A stretch of 64,000 bases of DNA. It comes from Linyphia triangularis (Eukaryota; Arthropoda; Arachnida; Araneae; Linyphiidae). A model generated the notes under the pieces. The model did no database searches. It was given only the letters and a program-made list of their open reading frames with translations, and was not told the DNA's origin. Numbering within the stretch: position 1 is the stretch's first letter; each line of letters begins with the position of its first letter. The stretch spans positions 4,194,201 through 4,258,200 of the forward strand of contig OZ021730.1 of assembly GCA_963978545.1 (NCBI GenBank). The letters run 5' to 3'. Below are positions 1 through 40,621 of this stretch, piece by piece. Both the position numbers and the translations under genes were made by a program.

Positions 1-680
1 GGGCATTTAACATTATGGTAATGGCAATCTCGCCAGATTGACGACGGTTTTGGCGACTAATTTTTGTCGCCAAACTTGGCGACCATTTGGCGACATTTTC
101 GGTCCGCATGTACATGTATAGGACTTTTCGACTACGATCTGAAAAGTTCTTCAAATATCTACCTCTAGAAGTTTCACGTATGTTCGCCTCCCCTATAAAA
201 GCTCAAGAGAGCGGGTGATGGAGTTAGTTGTTAGTTGAGTCCGTTAGTTGACTGGAATTACTGAGTCTCAGTGAACATTCCGAGTAGTTCTAAAGCGAAC
301 TGTATTGCATTGTCTCTTGCGGCGATTTACCAGTTGTGTTGTCAAGTTTTTTAACTGCTGTTTTGTGCTCTATTGTTGTGAAAAGAGCTGTATTGAATCT
401 ACAAGAACGAGAAGTTCTGGAGTTGTAAGAGAATCTATAAAGAATTATATTGGAATAAGTTTCTGCAAGTTTTGATCTGCTTTGGCTTCGAATCTTTCGA
501 ACCCGTCCAAGCAAAAATATTTCAGTTCCGACAGTACCAATTTGTCATCTATTGGCAACTTTTGGAACTTTCAGTGGAATTCATCTTCCATAGTCGACAG
601 ATAAAATATGGTTTCATTTCGTTGATTCATTTTAGCTGCAGATGCCGCCAAACAGGGAATTATTATTTTATGGCCACCCA
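1..680 (+). mobile_element. Possible LTR-like leader (low confidence)
   Basis: There is no convincing protein here. The segment has repeated 'ggcgac' motifs in both orientations near 30-95 that can fold. It then has a CTATAAAA box at 193-200, followed by initiator-like 'ttagttgttagttgag' repeats. This resembles the promoter half of an arthropod LTR, and the solo LTR near 43.4 kb has a similar layout on the minus strand. No LTR ends, primer-binding site or second copy are visible, so this is an inference. Confidence 0.25.
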
Positions 681-777
681 ATAGATTGATAAGCACATAA
701 CTTTATACCCATATAAAAGTGACACTGTCCATTGGACTCATTTTATTTAACATTGTATTAAAGTGGGATTAGTTAAA

Positions 778-2985
778 AATTTCGATATCTGCAAGAAATC
801 AGAATATATAATTTAGGTAGGGATAAGCACATTTGAGATGGAAACCGTATCAGACCGTAGGGTTGTTCGGTGCATTCACCGGTCAAGTCAGCCTCTATGA
901 AAAATGGGCCAGTTGAAAAAAAAAAATTTCGATATCTGCAAGAAATCAGAATATATAATTTAGGTAGGGATGAGCACATTTGAGATGGAAACCGTATCAG
1001 ACCGTAGGGTTGTTCGGTGCATTCACCGGTCAAGTCAGCCTCTATGAAAAATGGGCCAGTTAAAAAAAAAAAATTTCTATATCTGCAAGAAATCAGAATA
1101 TATAATTTAGGTAGGGATGAGCACATTTGAGATGGAAACCGTATCAGACCGTAGGGTTGTTCGGTGCATTCACCGGTCAAGTCAGCCTCTATGAAAAATG
1201 GGCCAGTTAAAAAAAAAAAAATTTCGATATCTGCAAGAAATCAGAATATATAATTTAGGTAGGGATAAGCACATTTGAGATGGAAACCGTATCAGACCGT
1301 AGGGTTGTTCGGTGCATTCACCGGTCAAGTCAGCCTCTATGAAAAATGGGCCAGTTAAAAAAAAAAATTTCGATATCTGCAAGAAATCAGAATATATAAT
1401 TTAGGTAGGGATGAGCACATTTGAGATGGAAACCGTATCAGACCGTAGGGTTGTTCGGTGCATTCACCGGTCAAGTCAGCCTCTATGAAAAATGGGCCAG
1501 TTAAAAAAAAAAAAAATTCTATATCTGCAAGAAATCAGAATATATAATTTAGGTAGGGATGAGCACATTTGAGATGGAAACCGTATCAGACCGTAGGGTT
1601 GTTCGGTGCATTCACCGGTCAAGTCAGCCTCTATGAAAAATGGGCCAGTTAAAAAAAAAAAATTTCGATATCTGCAAGAAATCAGAATATATAATTTAGG
1701 TAGGGATAAGCACATTTGAGATGGAAACCGTATCAGACCGTAGGGTTGTTCGGTGCATTCACCGGTCAAGTCAGCCTCTATGAAAAATGGGCCAGTTAAA
1801 AAAAAAAAAAATTCTATATCTGCAAGAAATCAGAATATATAATCTAGGTAGGGATGAGCACATTTGAGATGGAAACCGTATCAGACCGTAGGGTTGTTCG
1901 GTGCATTCACCGGTCAAGTCAGCCTCTATGAAAAATGGGCCAGTTAAAAAAAAAAAAATTTCGATATCTGCAAGAAATCAGAATATATAATTTAGGTAGG
2001 GATAAGCACATTTGAGATGGAAACCGTATCAGACCGTAGGGTTGTTCGGTGCATTCACCGGTCAAGTCAGCCTCTATGAAAAATGGGCCAGTTAAAAAAA
2101 AAAAAATTTCGATATCTGCAAGAAATCAGAATATATAATTTATTTAGGGATAAGCACATTTGAGATGGAAACCGTATCAGACCGTAGGGTTGTTCGGTGC
2201 ATTCACCGGTCAAGTCAGCCTCTATGAAAAATGGGCCAGTTAAAAAAAAAAAAATTCGATATCTGCAAGAAATCAGAATATATAATTTAGGTAGGGATAA
2301 GCACATTTGAGATGGAAACCGTATCAGACCGTAGGGTTGTTCGGTGCATTCACCGGTCAAGTCAGCCTCTATGAAAAATGGGCCAGTTAAAAAAAAAAAA
2401 ATTTCGATATCTGCAAGAAATCAGAATATATAATTTATTTAGGGATAAGCACATTTGAGATGGAAACCGTATCAGACCGTAGGGTTGTTCGGTGCATTCA
2501 CCGGTCAAGTCAGCCTCTATGAAAAATGGGCCAGTTAAAAAAAAAAAAATTCGATATCTGCAAGAAATCAGAATATATAATTTAGGTAGGGATAAGCACA
2601 TTTGAGATGGAAACCGTATCAGACCGTAGGGTTGTTCGGTGCATTCACCGGTCAAGTCAGCCTCTATGAAAAATGGGCCAGTTAAAAAAAAAAAAATTTC
2701 GATATCTGCAAGAAATCAGAATATATAATTTATTTAGGGATAAGCACATTTGAGATGGAAACCGTATCAGACCGTAGGGTTGTTCGGTGCATTCACCGGT
2801 CAAGTCAGCCTCTATGAAAAATGGGCCAGTTAAAAAAAAAAAAATTCGATATCTGCAAGAAATCAGAATATATAATTTAGGTAGGGATAAGCACATTTGA
2901 GATGGAAACCGTATCAGACCGTAGGGTTGTTCGGTGCATTCACCGGTCAAGTCAGCCTCTATGAAAAATGGGCCGGTTGGTAATA
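778..2985. repeat. Satellite array, about 147-bp unit, about 15 copies
   Basis: A unit beginning 'gatatctgcaagaaatcag' and ending 'atgggccagtt' plus an A-run recurs at about 784, 931, 1078, 1226 and onward to 2848. The step is 147-148 bp, and the difference comes only from A-run length. Copies are nearly identical, which implies recent homogenisation. The last six form three 295-bp dimers that alternate 'tttatttaggga' with 'tttaggtaggga'. The minus-strand open frames running through it are repeat artefacts. Confidence 0.95.
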
Positions 2986-3336
2986 AACACACAAGTTATA
3001 CGTATATACCTATACATTATTTATTTTGCATATTTGTTTTAGTTCTTACAAAAAATTATCAATGATTCTTGAAAACCAAGTTCCCTCAAAAGAAGTATAA
3101 ATAACAGAGACAGAAAAATTAGGTTTAATTAAATGAATTATTAAAACAACTAAAACCATAAAAATAATAAATTACAATATTTAATTATAATTTTTTTTAT
3201 TTAATTAATTAGTAAATATAAATATTTAAACTACAAATTAAGTTATTTAATAATACAATTTAATTATTGAATTAGTTGCTTAGAATTTTTTTATTATTGA
3301 AGATAATAATTATTCAAATTTGTTTAACGATTATAT

Positions 3337-3524
3337 TGATTGGTTTGTTGGTTGTTTTCAGATTAACTGGCTCCGTCAGCAACACGAGGGCTATAATACG
3401 CCGAAACATTCGTCATAAGACAAGCCAACATTTATTTACAAACACCCATGCCTAACAAGGGACTCGAACCCGTAACCTCGCGGTCTAGAAGCTAGCACGC
3501 TAACCACTGTACCGTTTGGTCGAC
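3337..3524 (-). mobile_element. tRNA-derived SINE, copy 1
   Basis: This is a full-length minus-strand copy of a roughly 185-bp SINE. The head is tRNA-like, with an A box 'tagtggttagcg'-type sequence and a B box 'ggttcgagtcc'. The body follows, and the 3' tail is of 'aaccaacc' type. It is flanked by a perfect 12-bp target duplication, taacgattatat, at 3325-3336 and 3525-3536. It sits in the tail of the satellite-bearing element. Confidence 0.93.
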
Positions 3525-5031
3525 TAACGATTATATCGAAAATTCGGGTAGTTCCAAATTTAAAATCAACGGGCCTTTTTTATGTCCCATAGTTATATTA
3601 AACTGCTAGCATACAATCTATCTTGAACAACTTTGACTCTAAGATAACATTTAAAGTCCAAAATTAGAAATCTTCCTCTAAAAATGAACAACATATCCTT
3701 TAGATAAATCAGTCTAAAATAACAATAATATTTTGTAGACAAACATTTAATCCTGTAAGGGTAAAATGGAGGCACCGGGTTTGAAAATTCAATGTAAAAT
3801 GAAGGAAAGTGGTGAAAATCTCAGGAAAGGGGAAGTAAAATAACAGTTTTAAATTATGTACCTGAACAGAAAAAAATGCATAATTATAAATAAATTTTAC
3901 ACTAAGAAATCCAGATTTTATTTTTGAAAAATTCAAAATTTGAACTATAACTTAAGCCGCATTGCAACCCAATGTATACATTGTTACAGGTGACTACGCA
4001 CAGACACACATTTTTCATTAATTATTGTTATTTGGAAGCAAGGATCATTTCCTATGCTCGCTACAGTGCATGGAGAAACTACTTTCTATAAATTTGGTGA
4101 GTAGGTACGAAAATGATCACTCCTTGAAATGACATAAATTAAAAACTCGAAAATAGTGTTTTATATATTTATTATATATTTAATAGTGTATTTTATATTT
4201 GAAATCCTTACATCAATGCCTATGCAGTAGGGTGGATCGTTCTTCTATGGAGAAAAAAAAATTATTATTAATCAAAACCTACCTATGGGGAAAAGATGTT
4301 CTATGATATAGAGATTATGGGAAAAATAATAAAAAAAATTAATTTTAAAATTTTGCACTGCCACAAAGGGGTTGAATTTTCGAAAAAAATGCAAAAAGTC
4401 CTAATTTTCGTTAAATGATTTTACACTAAAAATAATTGTTTTTTACAATATAAATCCTAAAAAAGAGATGATTATTGAATAATTAGTAGTACAATGTACA
4501 TTTCAACCTTTTTTGACCCAACTCCCTCCCCCCATATCACCGTTGAATCAGCCCTACAACCCTATAGTGCAGTTGTCAGTTGCTTACGGAATTCGATGCT
4601 TAATCGGTGAGCGCTGTTCTGTAAATTAAATTACAATTTTATTATGTGACATTTGTTTGTTTGTCTACTTGGACTAATACTGTACTGTGGCGTTGATAAG
4701 AAAAGACATGATTTGTCCTATATTTGGGTTAGGCTGTAATATGCCCACGATTATGCTTCCTATGTACGAAAAACGTAATAAGGTGCGTATATTGGCATTC
4801 AAAAAGAGAAGCTAAGTACAATGTATTTAAATACACTTTTCTCCGCGTGTCAATAAGTTGCAAGTAAGTTAGAAGAGACCTGAAAACGAGCTTTAATACC
4901 AATAAATGACCACTACAGCATTTTGAGAAAAATAAGTTCATACTACGACAAATATTACTCTTTCAAAGCTAGAAAATTAACTGAAAGCTATCTCAGGGAA
5001 AGCACATCGTAAGTTTTGTTCATGCGTCGAC

Positions 5032-5212
5032 TTGGTTGTTTTCAGATTATCTGGTGCCGTTAACAACACGAGGGCTATAATGCGCCGAAACATTCGTTAT
5101 TTGACAAGCCAACATACATTTACAAACACCCATGCCTTACACGGAACTCGCACCCGCAACTTCGTGGTCTAGAAGCTAGCACACTAACCACTATACCGTT
5201 TGGTCGGCTAGG
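5032..5212 (-). mobile_element. tRNA-derived SINE, copy 2
   Basis: Minus-strand SINE copy of the same family, inserted inside the 4.1-kb hAT-like element. The perfect 12-bp target duplication tcatgcgtcgac lies at 5020-5031 and 5213-5224. The tRNA-like head is mutated in several places relative to the other copies. Confidence 0.93.
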
Positions 5213-5260
5213 TCATGCGTCGACAATGACATAGATACAACAATGTTGGTTGCGATAATA

Positions 5261-6814
5261 CACCGCGTTGCATAATGATAGAACCAACATGTATTTTTTG
5301 CCTAGCATACAGTAATTGGAATAAATGATTGAAATAAATATGTTTATTGAAAATATACAAAATAAGAATGACAATAACAAAGTAAAAACATTACTCATGT
5401 TTATATTTTCATGTAATAAAATGAAAAATAAAAATTTTAGTTTGCAAAATGATAGTACCACCCCTACTTTTTAGTGGAATAATCGATCCCAGAGAAGCAT
5501 GCGCAGTTGGGTTTCAACAAACAGGTATATAAAAGCTTCGTTTGATCAACTAACGTAACCTTACTTGCATTTATTGTGAGCACGCATAGTTTATTGATTT
5601 GAAAAGGTGTCACTAAGTATGGGTAGGAAAAATCCGTTATCTGATTTTGAAAAAGGACAAATTTTATGCTTTGAACCAAGCAGGATTGTCTTCTCGGAAT
5701 ATAGCAAGACATAATGGGCGTTCACCACATGTGGTTAATAATTTTCTACATCTTGGATCCAAATATGGGACAAAGAAATCCACTGGAAGACCTCGAAAGC
5801 TAACAAAGCGGCAAGAAAGGTTAGTTGTAAAGAAGTTAAAAGCTGGTGAAACATTGAACAGACTATCATAAGACCCCACCATTAAAGTTCACAAGTCAAC
5901 TTTATCCAGAATAGCTCAGCAGAACGAACATCTTGAGTACACGAAAATGAAAACGCAACCGAGACTTACAGATCTTCACAAACGAAAAAGGATGCAATGG
6001 GCTAAAGAACACATGACTTGGAAAGAACAGTGGACTCAAGTAGTGTTCAGCGACGAAAAAAAATTCAATCTAGATGGTCCTGACGGGTGGGCATTCTATT
6101 GGAGGGATCTCCGAAATGAGCCACACATTTTTGATAAGAGACAGTGTGGGGGAGGATCGTTAATGGTTTAGGCTAGATTTGGCAATGCTGGACGGACTAA
6201 CATTGCCTTCCCTACTGGTCGAATGAGAGCAATAGACTATCAAGACCTGCTGGAAGAAAATGTGTTGCCTTTTGGAGAAGAAATTGGAGGTCCATTTTGG
6301 AAGTTCCAACAGGACAATGCTAGCATTCATGTTGCAAACTCGTCTTGGGAATGGTTCCTGGACAACGGAGTGCAGGTTATCGAATGGTCTGCATGTTCTC
6401 CTGACATGAACCCCATGGAAAACGTCTGGGGGTATTCTACGCAGGGCCGTATACGCCAACGGCAAGTAGTATTCAACGGTTCAAGAATTGAAAGACTCCA
6501 TTATTACAGAATGGGAAAATCTGAATGCAGATATACTCAAACGCTTAGTCAAAAGCATGCCTAATTGAATTTTTGAACTTATAACCAAAAAGGGTGCTCT
6601 TACAAAGTATTAACTGAAAGTGGTTCTATCATTTTGCAACCTAAAATTTGTATTTTTTATTTTATTACATGAAAATATAAACATGAGTAATGTTTTGTTA
6701 TTGTCATTCTTATTTTGTATATTTTCAATAAAAATATTTATTTCAATCATTTATTCCAATTACTGTATGCTAGGCGGAAAATACATGGTGGTTCTATCAT
6801 TATGCAACGCAGTG
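5261..6814 (+). mobile_element. Tc3-like Tc1/mariner transposon, 1554 bp, decayed
   Basis: The element is flanked by TA on both sides (5259-5260 and 6815-6816). Terminal inverted repeats begin CAC(C/T)GCGTTGCATAATGATA. They remain recognisable for about 200 bp each side (5261-5460 against 6620-6814), unusually long for the superfamily but known in Tc3. It encodes one transposase-like frame on the + strand, which is broken. It lies inside the hAT-like element, so it is younger than that element. Confidence 0.93.
5619..6564 (+). pseudogene. Tc3-like transposase pseudogene
   Basis: The ATG at 5619 starts an N-terminal helix-turn-helix region (MGRKNPLSDFEKGQI, then 'GLSSRNIARHNGRS') and a 'TGRPRKLTKRQ' hinge. 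The DDE domain keeps its landmarks: VVFSDEKKFNLDGPDG (first Asp), WKFQQDNASIHVA (second Asp) and SPDMNPMENVWG (Glu). The frame is broken by a frameshift near 5645, in-frame stops near 5869 and 6169, and a further shift near 6440. Family: Tc1/mariner, Tc3 group; inactive. Confidence 0.9.
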
Positions 6815-7029
6815 TAGGTAGTCTGTCAACACAGGTATCAAAGAAGGTGTTTTGCGAAATATGAAACTGATTTTGAAGCGTCCACTACAATGGTTTGTGT
6901 GCCAGTTACTAGCCAAAGAGTGACTGTATGCGAGACACTACCAGTAGTTTCATTCACGTAAGCCCAACCTACGCGAACTGACAAACAAAAAAGACTTAAG
7001 TACTGATCAGCTGTGCTTAATGGAAATTT

Positions 7030-7860
7030 GTGAAGTCATCACTGCGGACAAAGCAGCGAAGGGCTGTTGAAGAGAAACTCTGGAAAGATTTGCCACTCAA
7101 GGTGGTTTACAACCCCCAACAGAATTCTCATGTTCAACAACTTTTGACAACAAAGCTTTTGTTGGACTTCTTCTAAGCCAAATAGGCTTAGAAGTCCAAC
7201 AAAAGCTTTGTTAACATTAATTACGTTCATCGTATAAGTCTAGGCACCTATGTGATTCAAGAACAAAACCAAACAATCGGTAATCTATGGTGCAGGCGCA
7301 TTTGCATTAATCAATCTTTCTATTGCGTTATTTCTCAATTGATTTGAAGAAAGTCATTGATCCAGTAATTTTTGAAACCGGGGTTTGGGCTTTCCTGAAA
7401 ATATCCTGATATCAATGCTAGCTGACAACAGAAATAACACAAAGGAATTGGTCCTCCAAAGAATTTTGAATTTGCGTTAAGTCAAACGGTCTGCTGCAAC
7501 CCAAACCTTTTTAGCGATTAATATCCGTATCTTAAACATACCAACTTTTGACCCTTGTGTGACAGATTATGGGAACTTGATTAAGTGGGAGAATGTGACA
7601 GAACGATTTAGTGATGACATGATTTCAGGAGCAATAGTAAACCCAGCAATCATTTCTACCACAATACTATAGCATTACCTACTATCAAGGGGTATCCCTG
7701 TCGTACTCAAGCTACAGAACAAATAGTCACAGAGGCATTTTCTGCTGTAAGCGGATTATACAAAAGAGATGGGTTAAAAAGAAATAGCCTGGAATCACGA
7801 AACCTCAAGCCAGTTTTCAACACCAAACGTGATTACCGTTTACTGTAATTCCGAAGATTT
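7030..7860 (+). pseudogene. Decayed transposase-like frame of the 4.1-kb element
   Basis: Fragments in several frames resemble the C-terminal half of an uncharacterised transposon protein I associate with arthropod genomes. They include 'SMLADNRNNTKELVLQRIL' near 7410-7470, 'NIPTFDPCVTDYGNLIKWE' near 7540-7600, and 'EAFSAVSGLYKRDG' followed by 'FNTKRDYR' near 7730-7850. Stops and frameshifts are frequent. A 28-bp inverted duplication at 7149-7212 also breaks it. The family name is not known to me; the link to the enclosing element is by position. Confidence 0.5.
7149..7212. repeat. Near-perfect hairpin, 28-bp arms
   Basis: The arms start 'aacaaagcttttgttgg' on one side and end with its complement on the other. 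They pair over about 28 bp with a single 3-nt bulge and a 5-nt loop. It looks like a templated inversion inside the decayed transposase. Confidence 0.85.
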
Positions 7861-7989
7861 TTTGATTTTTCTTGATTTAATTCTTAAGAAGCTGTAATAT
7901 GTTCCTAAAGCTTTTTTTTTTTTTTTTTCTGTAACCATTTAGAATATGTCCTCTCATTCCAATAAACATTTAAAAGTACTAAAGGCCTG

Positions 7990-8335
7990 TTTCTCTTAAA
8001 CAAAAATCACTTTGACATTTTACCATTATAAAGCTTAAATACCAAAACTTCAGCCCCCTTGCAAAGAGCTTAACATAAAATTTATTATTTTTATTTTATT
8101 TTTTCCTTTATTAATGTACCTCAGAACATCTTTTCCGTACAGGCAGGTTTTGAAATTCTTAAAAAAAAAATTCAATTGACTTTGACTTTTTGCTATAAAA
8201 AAGCTCAAATACCTAAACTTCATCCTCCTTGTGGCAGTACTGAACTTAAAATTTAATTTTTTTAATTATTTTTTCATGTATCTATATACCATAGAACATC
8301 TTTTCCCCATAGGTCGGATTTGAAATTCTGAAATT
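7990..8335. repeat. Tandem duplication of a roughly 170-bp subterminal segment
   Basis: Two diverged direct copies (about 7990-8160 and 8172-8335) share the order 'ctttgac', 'ataaagctyaaatacc', 'acttca', 'cttaaaatttaatttt', 'cagaacatcttttcc' and 'gaaattct'. The outer copy forms the right inverted end of the 4.1-kb element. Confidence 0.6.
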
Positions 8336-8550
8336 TTTTTTTCGATCCACCCTACTTTGCAGTGGCTCCATCTATTAGTGTCTTTAAATGCAAACACTTT
8401 ATATCATTTCATTAAGTGATCATTTTTGTTGAGCTACTCCACCAAACGTCAATGGGGTTTTAAGAAAGTAGTTTCTAAATATACTATGCTAGAAGTTTGT
8501 AACATAGTATAGGGAATGAACCTTAGTAGGATTTCTTCTTAACATCCTAG

Positions 8551-10289
8551 TAAAAATGCTTTTATACGATAAATACCCAGGCCAAGAAAATTGCTGATAC
8601 TGGATAGACTGTAGCATCACCAGACTTTTGCGGCAGAAATGATGATTAATAAGGATTGGTCTCTTATATCATGTTTCACACTTTGTCCAAAAACGCCGGT
8701 TTGAAATGCGATGTATTTCATACTTTGCTTTTTTTGCCATTCTATAGAATGACCAGGCAATGTGTGAAATGTTTAATCGTTGCATACTTTGCCGGCCAAT
8801 TTTCGACATTACATAAAATGTCTAGACATTCCATAGAATAGTGACTCTAATACACTGTCGGTAACATCGATACACGAATCCATTAAATGATATACCAACG
8901 TAAAGGTTAGGACTTTCGTTTTTGAAGAATAATTCATTTGCGCGTTGTGTTGTTTGCTTGAAAATCGAAGTAAAACCATTCTTATTTGGATACTCTACGA
9001 GCAGGTATTCAATATGTAGAATGGTATTTCGGTACCCTAAAAGAGGACTCTATGTAGCCATGGGAGCCTGGAGAGTGACCTAGTGCTTGTCTTTATCCTG
9101 GATGGCCTTTGTTACAGGTATCAAAAAGTTTAGCCAGCTCCAGTTATTCCGAAAGAATAACTGAAGGGGGTACATACACACAGAACTTTAAAAAAAAAAT
9201 TTAAAAAAAAAAAAAAAAAAAATTAAACGGATTATTATTCTCTATAGTTTTAGGCGTGTTTCTGTGAAAATCGATTGCGAAAATTCCCCATGGATCCAAA
9301 GTTATGATCGAAAATGTGACCGCCCGACGAGTTTGCCGCGCGCTGGTAGCTGTCCGTTGAGTCAGCTGACCTTTACTTTCTATTTTATAGACAATTGTTC
9401 ACAATTTACAATTGTTATAACAATTGTATACTGAAGTGGAAGGTGTACAATATGAAGCTGGAATGGGAGAATAGACGTAGGTTAACAAAATAAATAAACA
9501 AATCCTTAAAGTTCTTACGTTAGCTGCGCCCGACTTCAAGCGAAACGGACTGAAAACTTTAAACGCGTTATTCTGGAAACTACTTATTCCGGGACGGTCA
9601 ACACGATAACTTATAAAGTTTTTAATACTTTTGGACGGGATTTTTTTTTTTTTTTTTTTATAATGCTCGTAATTGATGTCGCTATAGTCTCATGGAACGG
9701 ATTTTTAATTTTTTAATTACAAAATTTTTATAAGCAATTTAAGTGCTAAATTTTTGACAAAAAACAAACGCTATTTTTCAAACTGGTGTAATTAAAAAAA
9801 AAAATTTAAAAAAATTTCGAAATTCAAAAATCCGACTCGACATAACTACTCCTTCATTTTGTAGACCCATCCACATTTGTAAAAAAAGTGAGGTCGACCA
9901 TGGAACTACTTTTTTTTTTTCATAGTGCTTCGGGTCACGTGGTTTTTCATAAAGTAATTTTTGGAAAAAACAAAAATTATAAAGTTGAAATACCAATAAA
10001 CAATGTGTAGTTTATTAATGTTCATTTTATTAATTTTTATTATTCTCCCTTCCAAAAACAGTTTCTTTTTTTTAGTGCGTTCTCAGCGCCGCTGAGTGTA
10101 TGTAACTCCTTATAAGGTGTGCAATGATTTCCACCAGTTTATTTATTTATTTAATATTTTATATATTTTTTCAATAGTTTTCTGATGTACGGTTCCTTAT
10201 CGCTTTGTTTGATTTGGTAAGATTTCCATTCGATGGAGTGGAAATCATGCTAGAATTCTAAATAAATACATAAGGTCTAAGGACAGAGC
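8551..10289. other. No gene recognised; AT-rich, homopolymer-rich intergenic or intronic DNA
   Basis: There are A/T homopolymers near 9190-9225, 9641-9660 and 9911-9921. No frame shows recognisable similarity and I could not find upstream exons of the HECT ligase here. Open frames near 8656 and 9778 have low-complexity translations. Confidence 0.5.
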
Positions 10290-10895
10290 TTTACACCCAT
10301 TCACTATTCATTGGACTTCTTGACTAATTATTTCATTTTCTATTAGTATGGGATCCGTTATAAGTTTGTTGCAAATTCTGCAAGAAATCAGAACATAAAA
10401 TTGAGGTTGGGATAAACACATTTAACCGACCATAAGGTTGTCCGGCTCAATCACAGAGCCGGTCAGCCACTGTAAGAAATAGGTCAAGCCTGTAGGAAAT
10501 TAGATAATAAACACACTAATTATACTTATATATCTGTTCATTTTTAATTTTGTTTCAGTTTTTACAAAAAATTATCAATGATTCTTGGAAACTGAGTTCA
10601 CTCAAATGAAGTATAAATTACAGAGACACCAAAATTTGATCTAATTAAATTAATTATTAAAACAACGAAAACCATTAAAATTAATAAATACAATATGTTA
10701 ATAATTAAAATTTTAAAAAAATTATTTAGTAATTATAAGTATTTAAATAACAAATTATATTAATTATTAAGTTTATTAAATTAGTTGTTTAGTATATTGC
10801 TATTATTAACAATAAATATTCAAATTTGTTTAATGATTATATTGAGAATTCGGGTCGATAAAAATGTAAAATCACCGCACCGATTTTTTGTCCAG
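10290..10895. mobile_element. Dispersed element, single-core copy (copy 2)
   Basis: A diverged single-unit version of the element at 690-3580, with one 'ctgcaagaaatcag' core at about 10379. The same AT-rich tail follows, and the same 'attcgggtcgataaaa' end. It shows that the 147-bp unit normally occurs once per element. The copy ends about 50 bp before the first ligase exon seen. Confidence 0.7.
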
Positions 10896-10947
10896 TACGC
10901 CCCTGTGAGAAACCCTTTTCGTAACACGCGTTTTCTATTTCCTCTAG

Positions 10948-39721
<28,774 letters not shown>

Positions 39722-40620
39722 AGAACAAGAAAATCTGAATTCAGTCTCAAACCATTGTTTCAAATCGTCGACCAATGAGTAACACATTTGACAGTGTTTA
39801 AAATTTTAAAGTTCTTTTTTTAAATAACCTTAACTTTATTAACTACATTGAGAAAAAAATCTTTCATCTACTTTTTTACGTTTTTAATCTAAAATTTCTT
39901 ATCTTTCACAAAAGAATTTAGAATGTACGTGTTTGTTTTTAAATTCGTTTAATGTGTTAAATATTTTCTTTTATTTGATTAAAGAAATTTATTATTCCCG
40001 GAATTTTTCTCTTCGACCTTGCACGCATTGGAACTTTCTCTGCATTAAAAAAAAAAAAATCGAAATGTTTGTGTCAGGCTTCAAAATTCTAGAACTGCTT
40101 TTGTACTTAAAAACATTGCTTGGGTATTTTTTTTTTTTATTTTTTATGTTTTCAAAAACATTTTGTATGCATCACACCCTTTCTTTAAGAGTACATAATT
40201 TAAAATTATTTATTGACTTAATGTGTGTACAGAAACACAGAATGTCCCAAAAATGACGATATAAGGAATTAAAAAAAAAATTAGAAATATATCGTTTGCT
40301 GTATTCTACTTAGTGTAGAAGAAAGCGCTGGTATTATGCACCTATTTTAATAATATCCTATAATCTAATATAGAAGGCTCTGATAGTACACCAGCGGCTA
40401 GTACTGGTAAATAAATACACACACAGAAAAAATCGGGTTAAACGTGTTGGAAAAACTGCAAAAGAATTCTTGCAATTATACCATGTTGTAGATGGAAATG
40501 GTGGTTATTTTGAAAACATCGTCTCCTGGTTTTTACAACAAGTTCAGACTGTTTATTATTATTATTATTTTTTTTTATTATTATTCACCATTCGTTGATA
40601 AACTTAGTGCCGATTCTTGA
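39722..40620 (+). other. HECTD2-like 3' untranslated region, probable
   Basis: AT-rich non-coding sequence follows the stop. ATTAAA occurs near 39979 and a canonical AATAAA at 40410-40415. Either could direct cleavage. An additional 'aataaa' lies near 41751. No other gene is seen. Confidence 0.5.
40410..40415 (+). terminator. Candidate AATAAA polyadenylation signal
   Basis: The first canonical hexamer after the ligase stop codon, 690 bp downstream. Placement only; no transcript evidence. Confidence 0.35.
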
Positions 40621-40621
40621 A

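Larger units (their letters stand above)
690..3580. mobile_element. Dispersed element with an internally amplified 147-bp satellite (copy 1)
   Basis: The flanks of the tandem array match a single-copy version at about 10290-10895. Both begin with a 'tttatacccat...cattggact' stretch and contain a 'ctgcaagaaatcag' core. Both continue through an AT-rich tail beginning 'taataaacacac' and end near 'attcgggt'. Copy 1 differs by having about 15 cores and a SINE at 3337-3524. Class is unknown: no terminal inverted repeats or coding region are seen. Confidence 0.65.
4228..8354. mobile_element. hAT-like DNA transposon, 4127 bp, with long inverted ends
   Basis: The ends are inverted: TAGGGTGGATCG on the left and CGATCCACCCTA on the right. 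Imperfect inverted similarity then extends more than 150 bp inwards, through shared motifs such as 'ggggaaaagatgttctatg'. The flanks show an 8-bp duplication with one mismatch (ctatgcag at 4220-4227, ctttgcag at 8355-8362), which fits hAT insertion. The interior holds a SINE, a Tc3-like transposon and a decayed transposase-like reading frame. hAT assignment rests on the duplication length only. Confidence 0.72.
4022..8550. mobile_element. Palindromic MITE family B, copy 1, split by a 4.1-kb insertion
   Basis: The left arm is 4022-4227 and the right arm about 8355-8550. Each carries the family hallmarks: 'ggtgagtaggtacgaaaatgatcac', 'aaatccttacatcaatgc' and 'atgcagtggctcc' in the left and centre, and the inverted 'gtagtttctaaat...ctagaag' in the right. 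At least six copies occur in this window, all foldback-shaped. The joined arms reconstitute one MITE of about 400 bp, so the central 4.1 kb arrived later. No coding capacity. Confidence 0.75.

Noticed and set aside
778..2985. CRISPR-like regular direct repeats
   Set aside because: Units are contiguous 147-bp tandem copies without variable spacers, in a eukaryotic context.
778..2992. Series of 66-135-codon minus-strand open frames with repeated 'TGECTEQPYGLIRFPSQ' peptides
   Set aside because: They are translations of the 147-bp satellite, change frame with the A-run length, and have no independent support.
8960..9140. Possible upstream ligase exon near 'gtatttcggtaccctaaaag'
   Set aside because: In-frame stops in every phase and no similarity to the HECTD2 N-terminal region.
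10785..10947. Extension of exon 1 upstream to an ATG at 10785
   Set aside because: The upstream peptide is low-complexity and belongs to the dispersed element; a good acceptor (cctctag) sits at 10941-10947.
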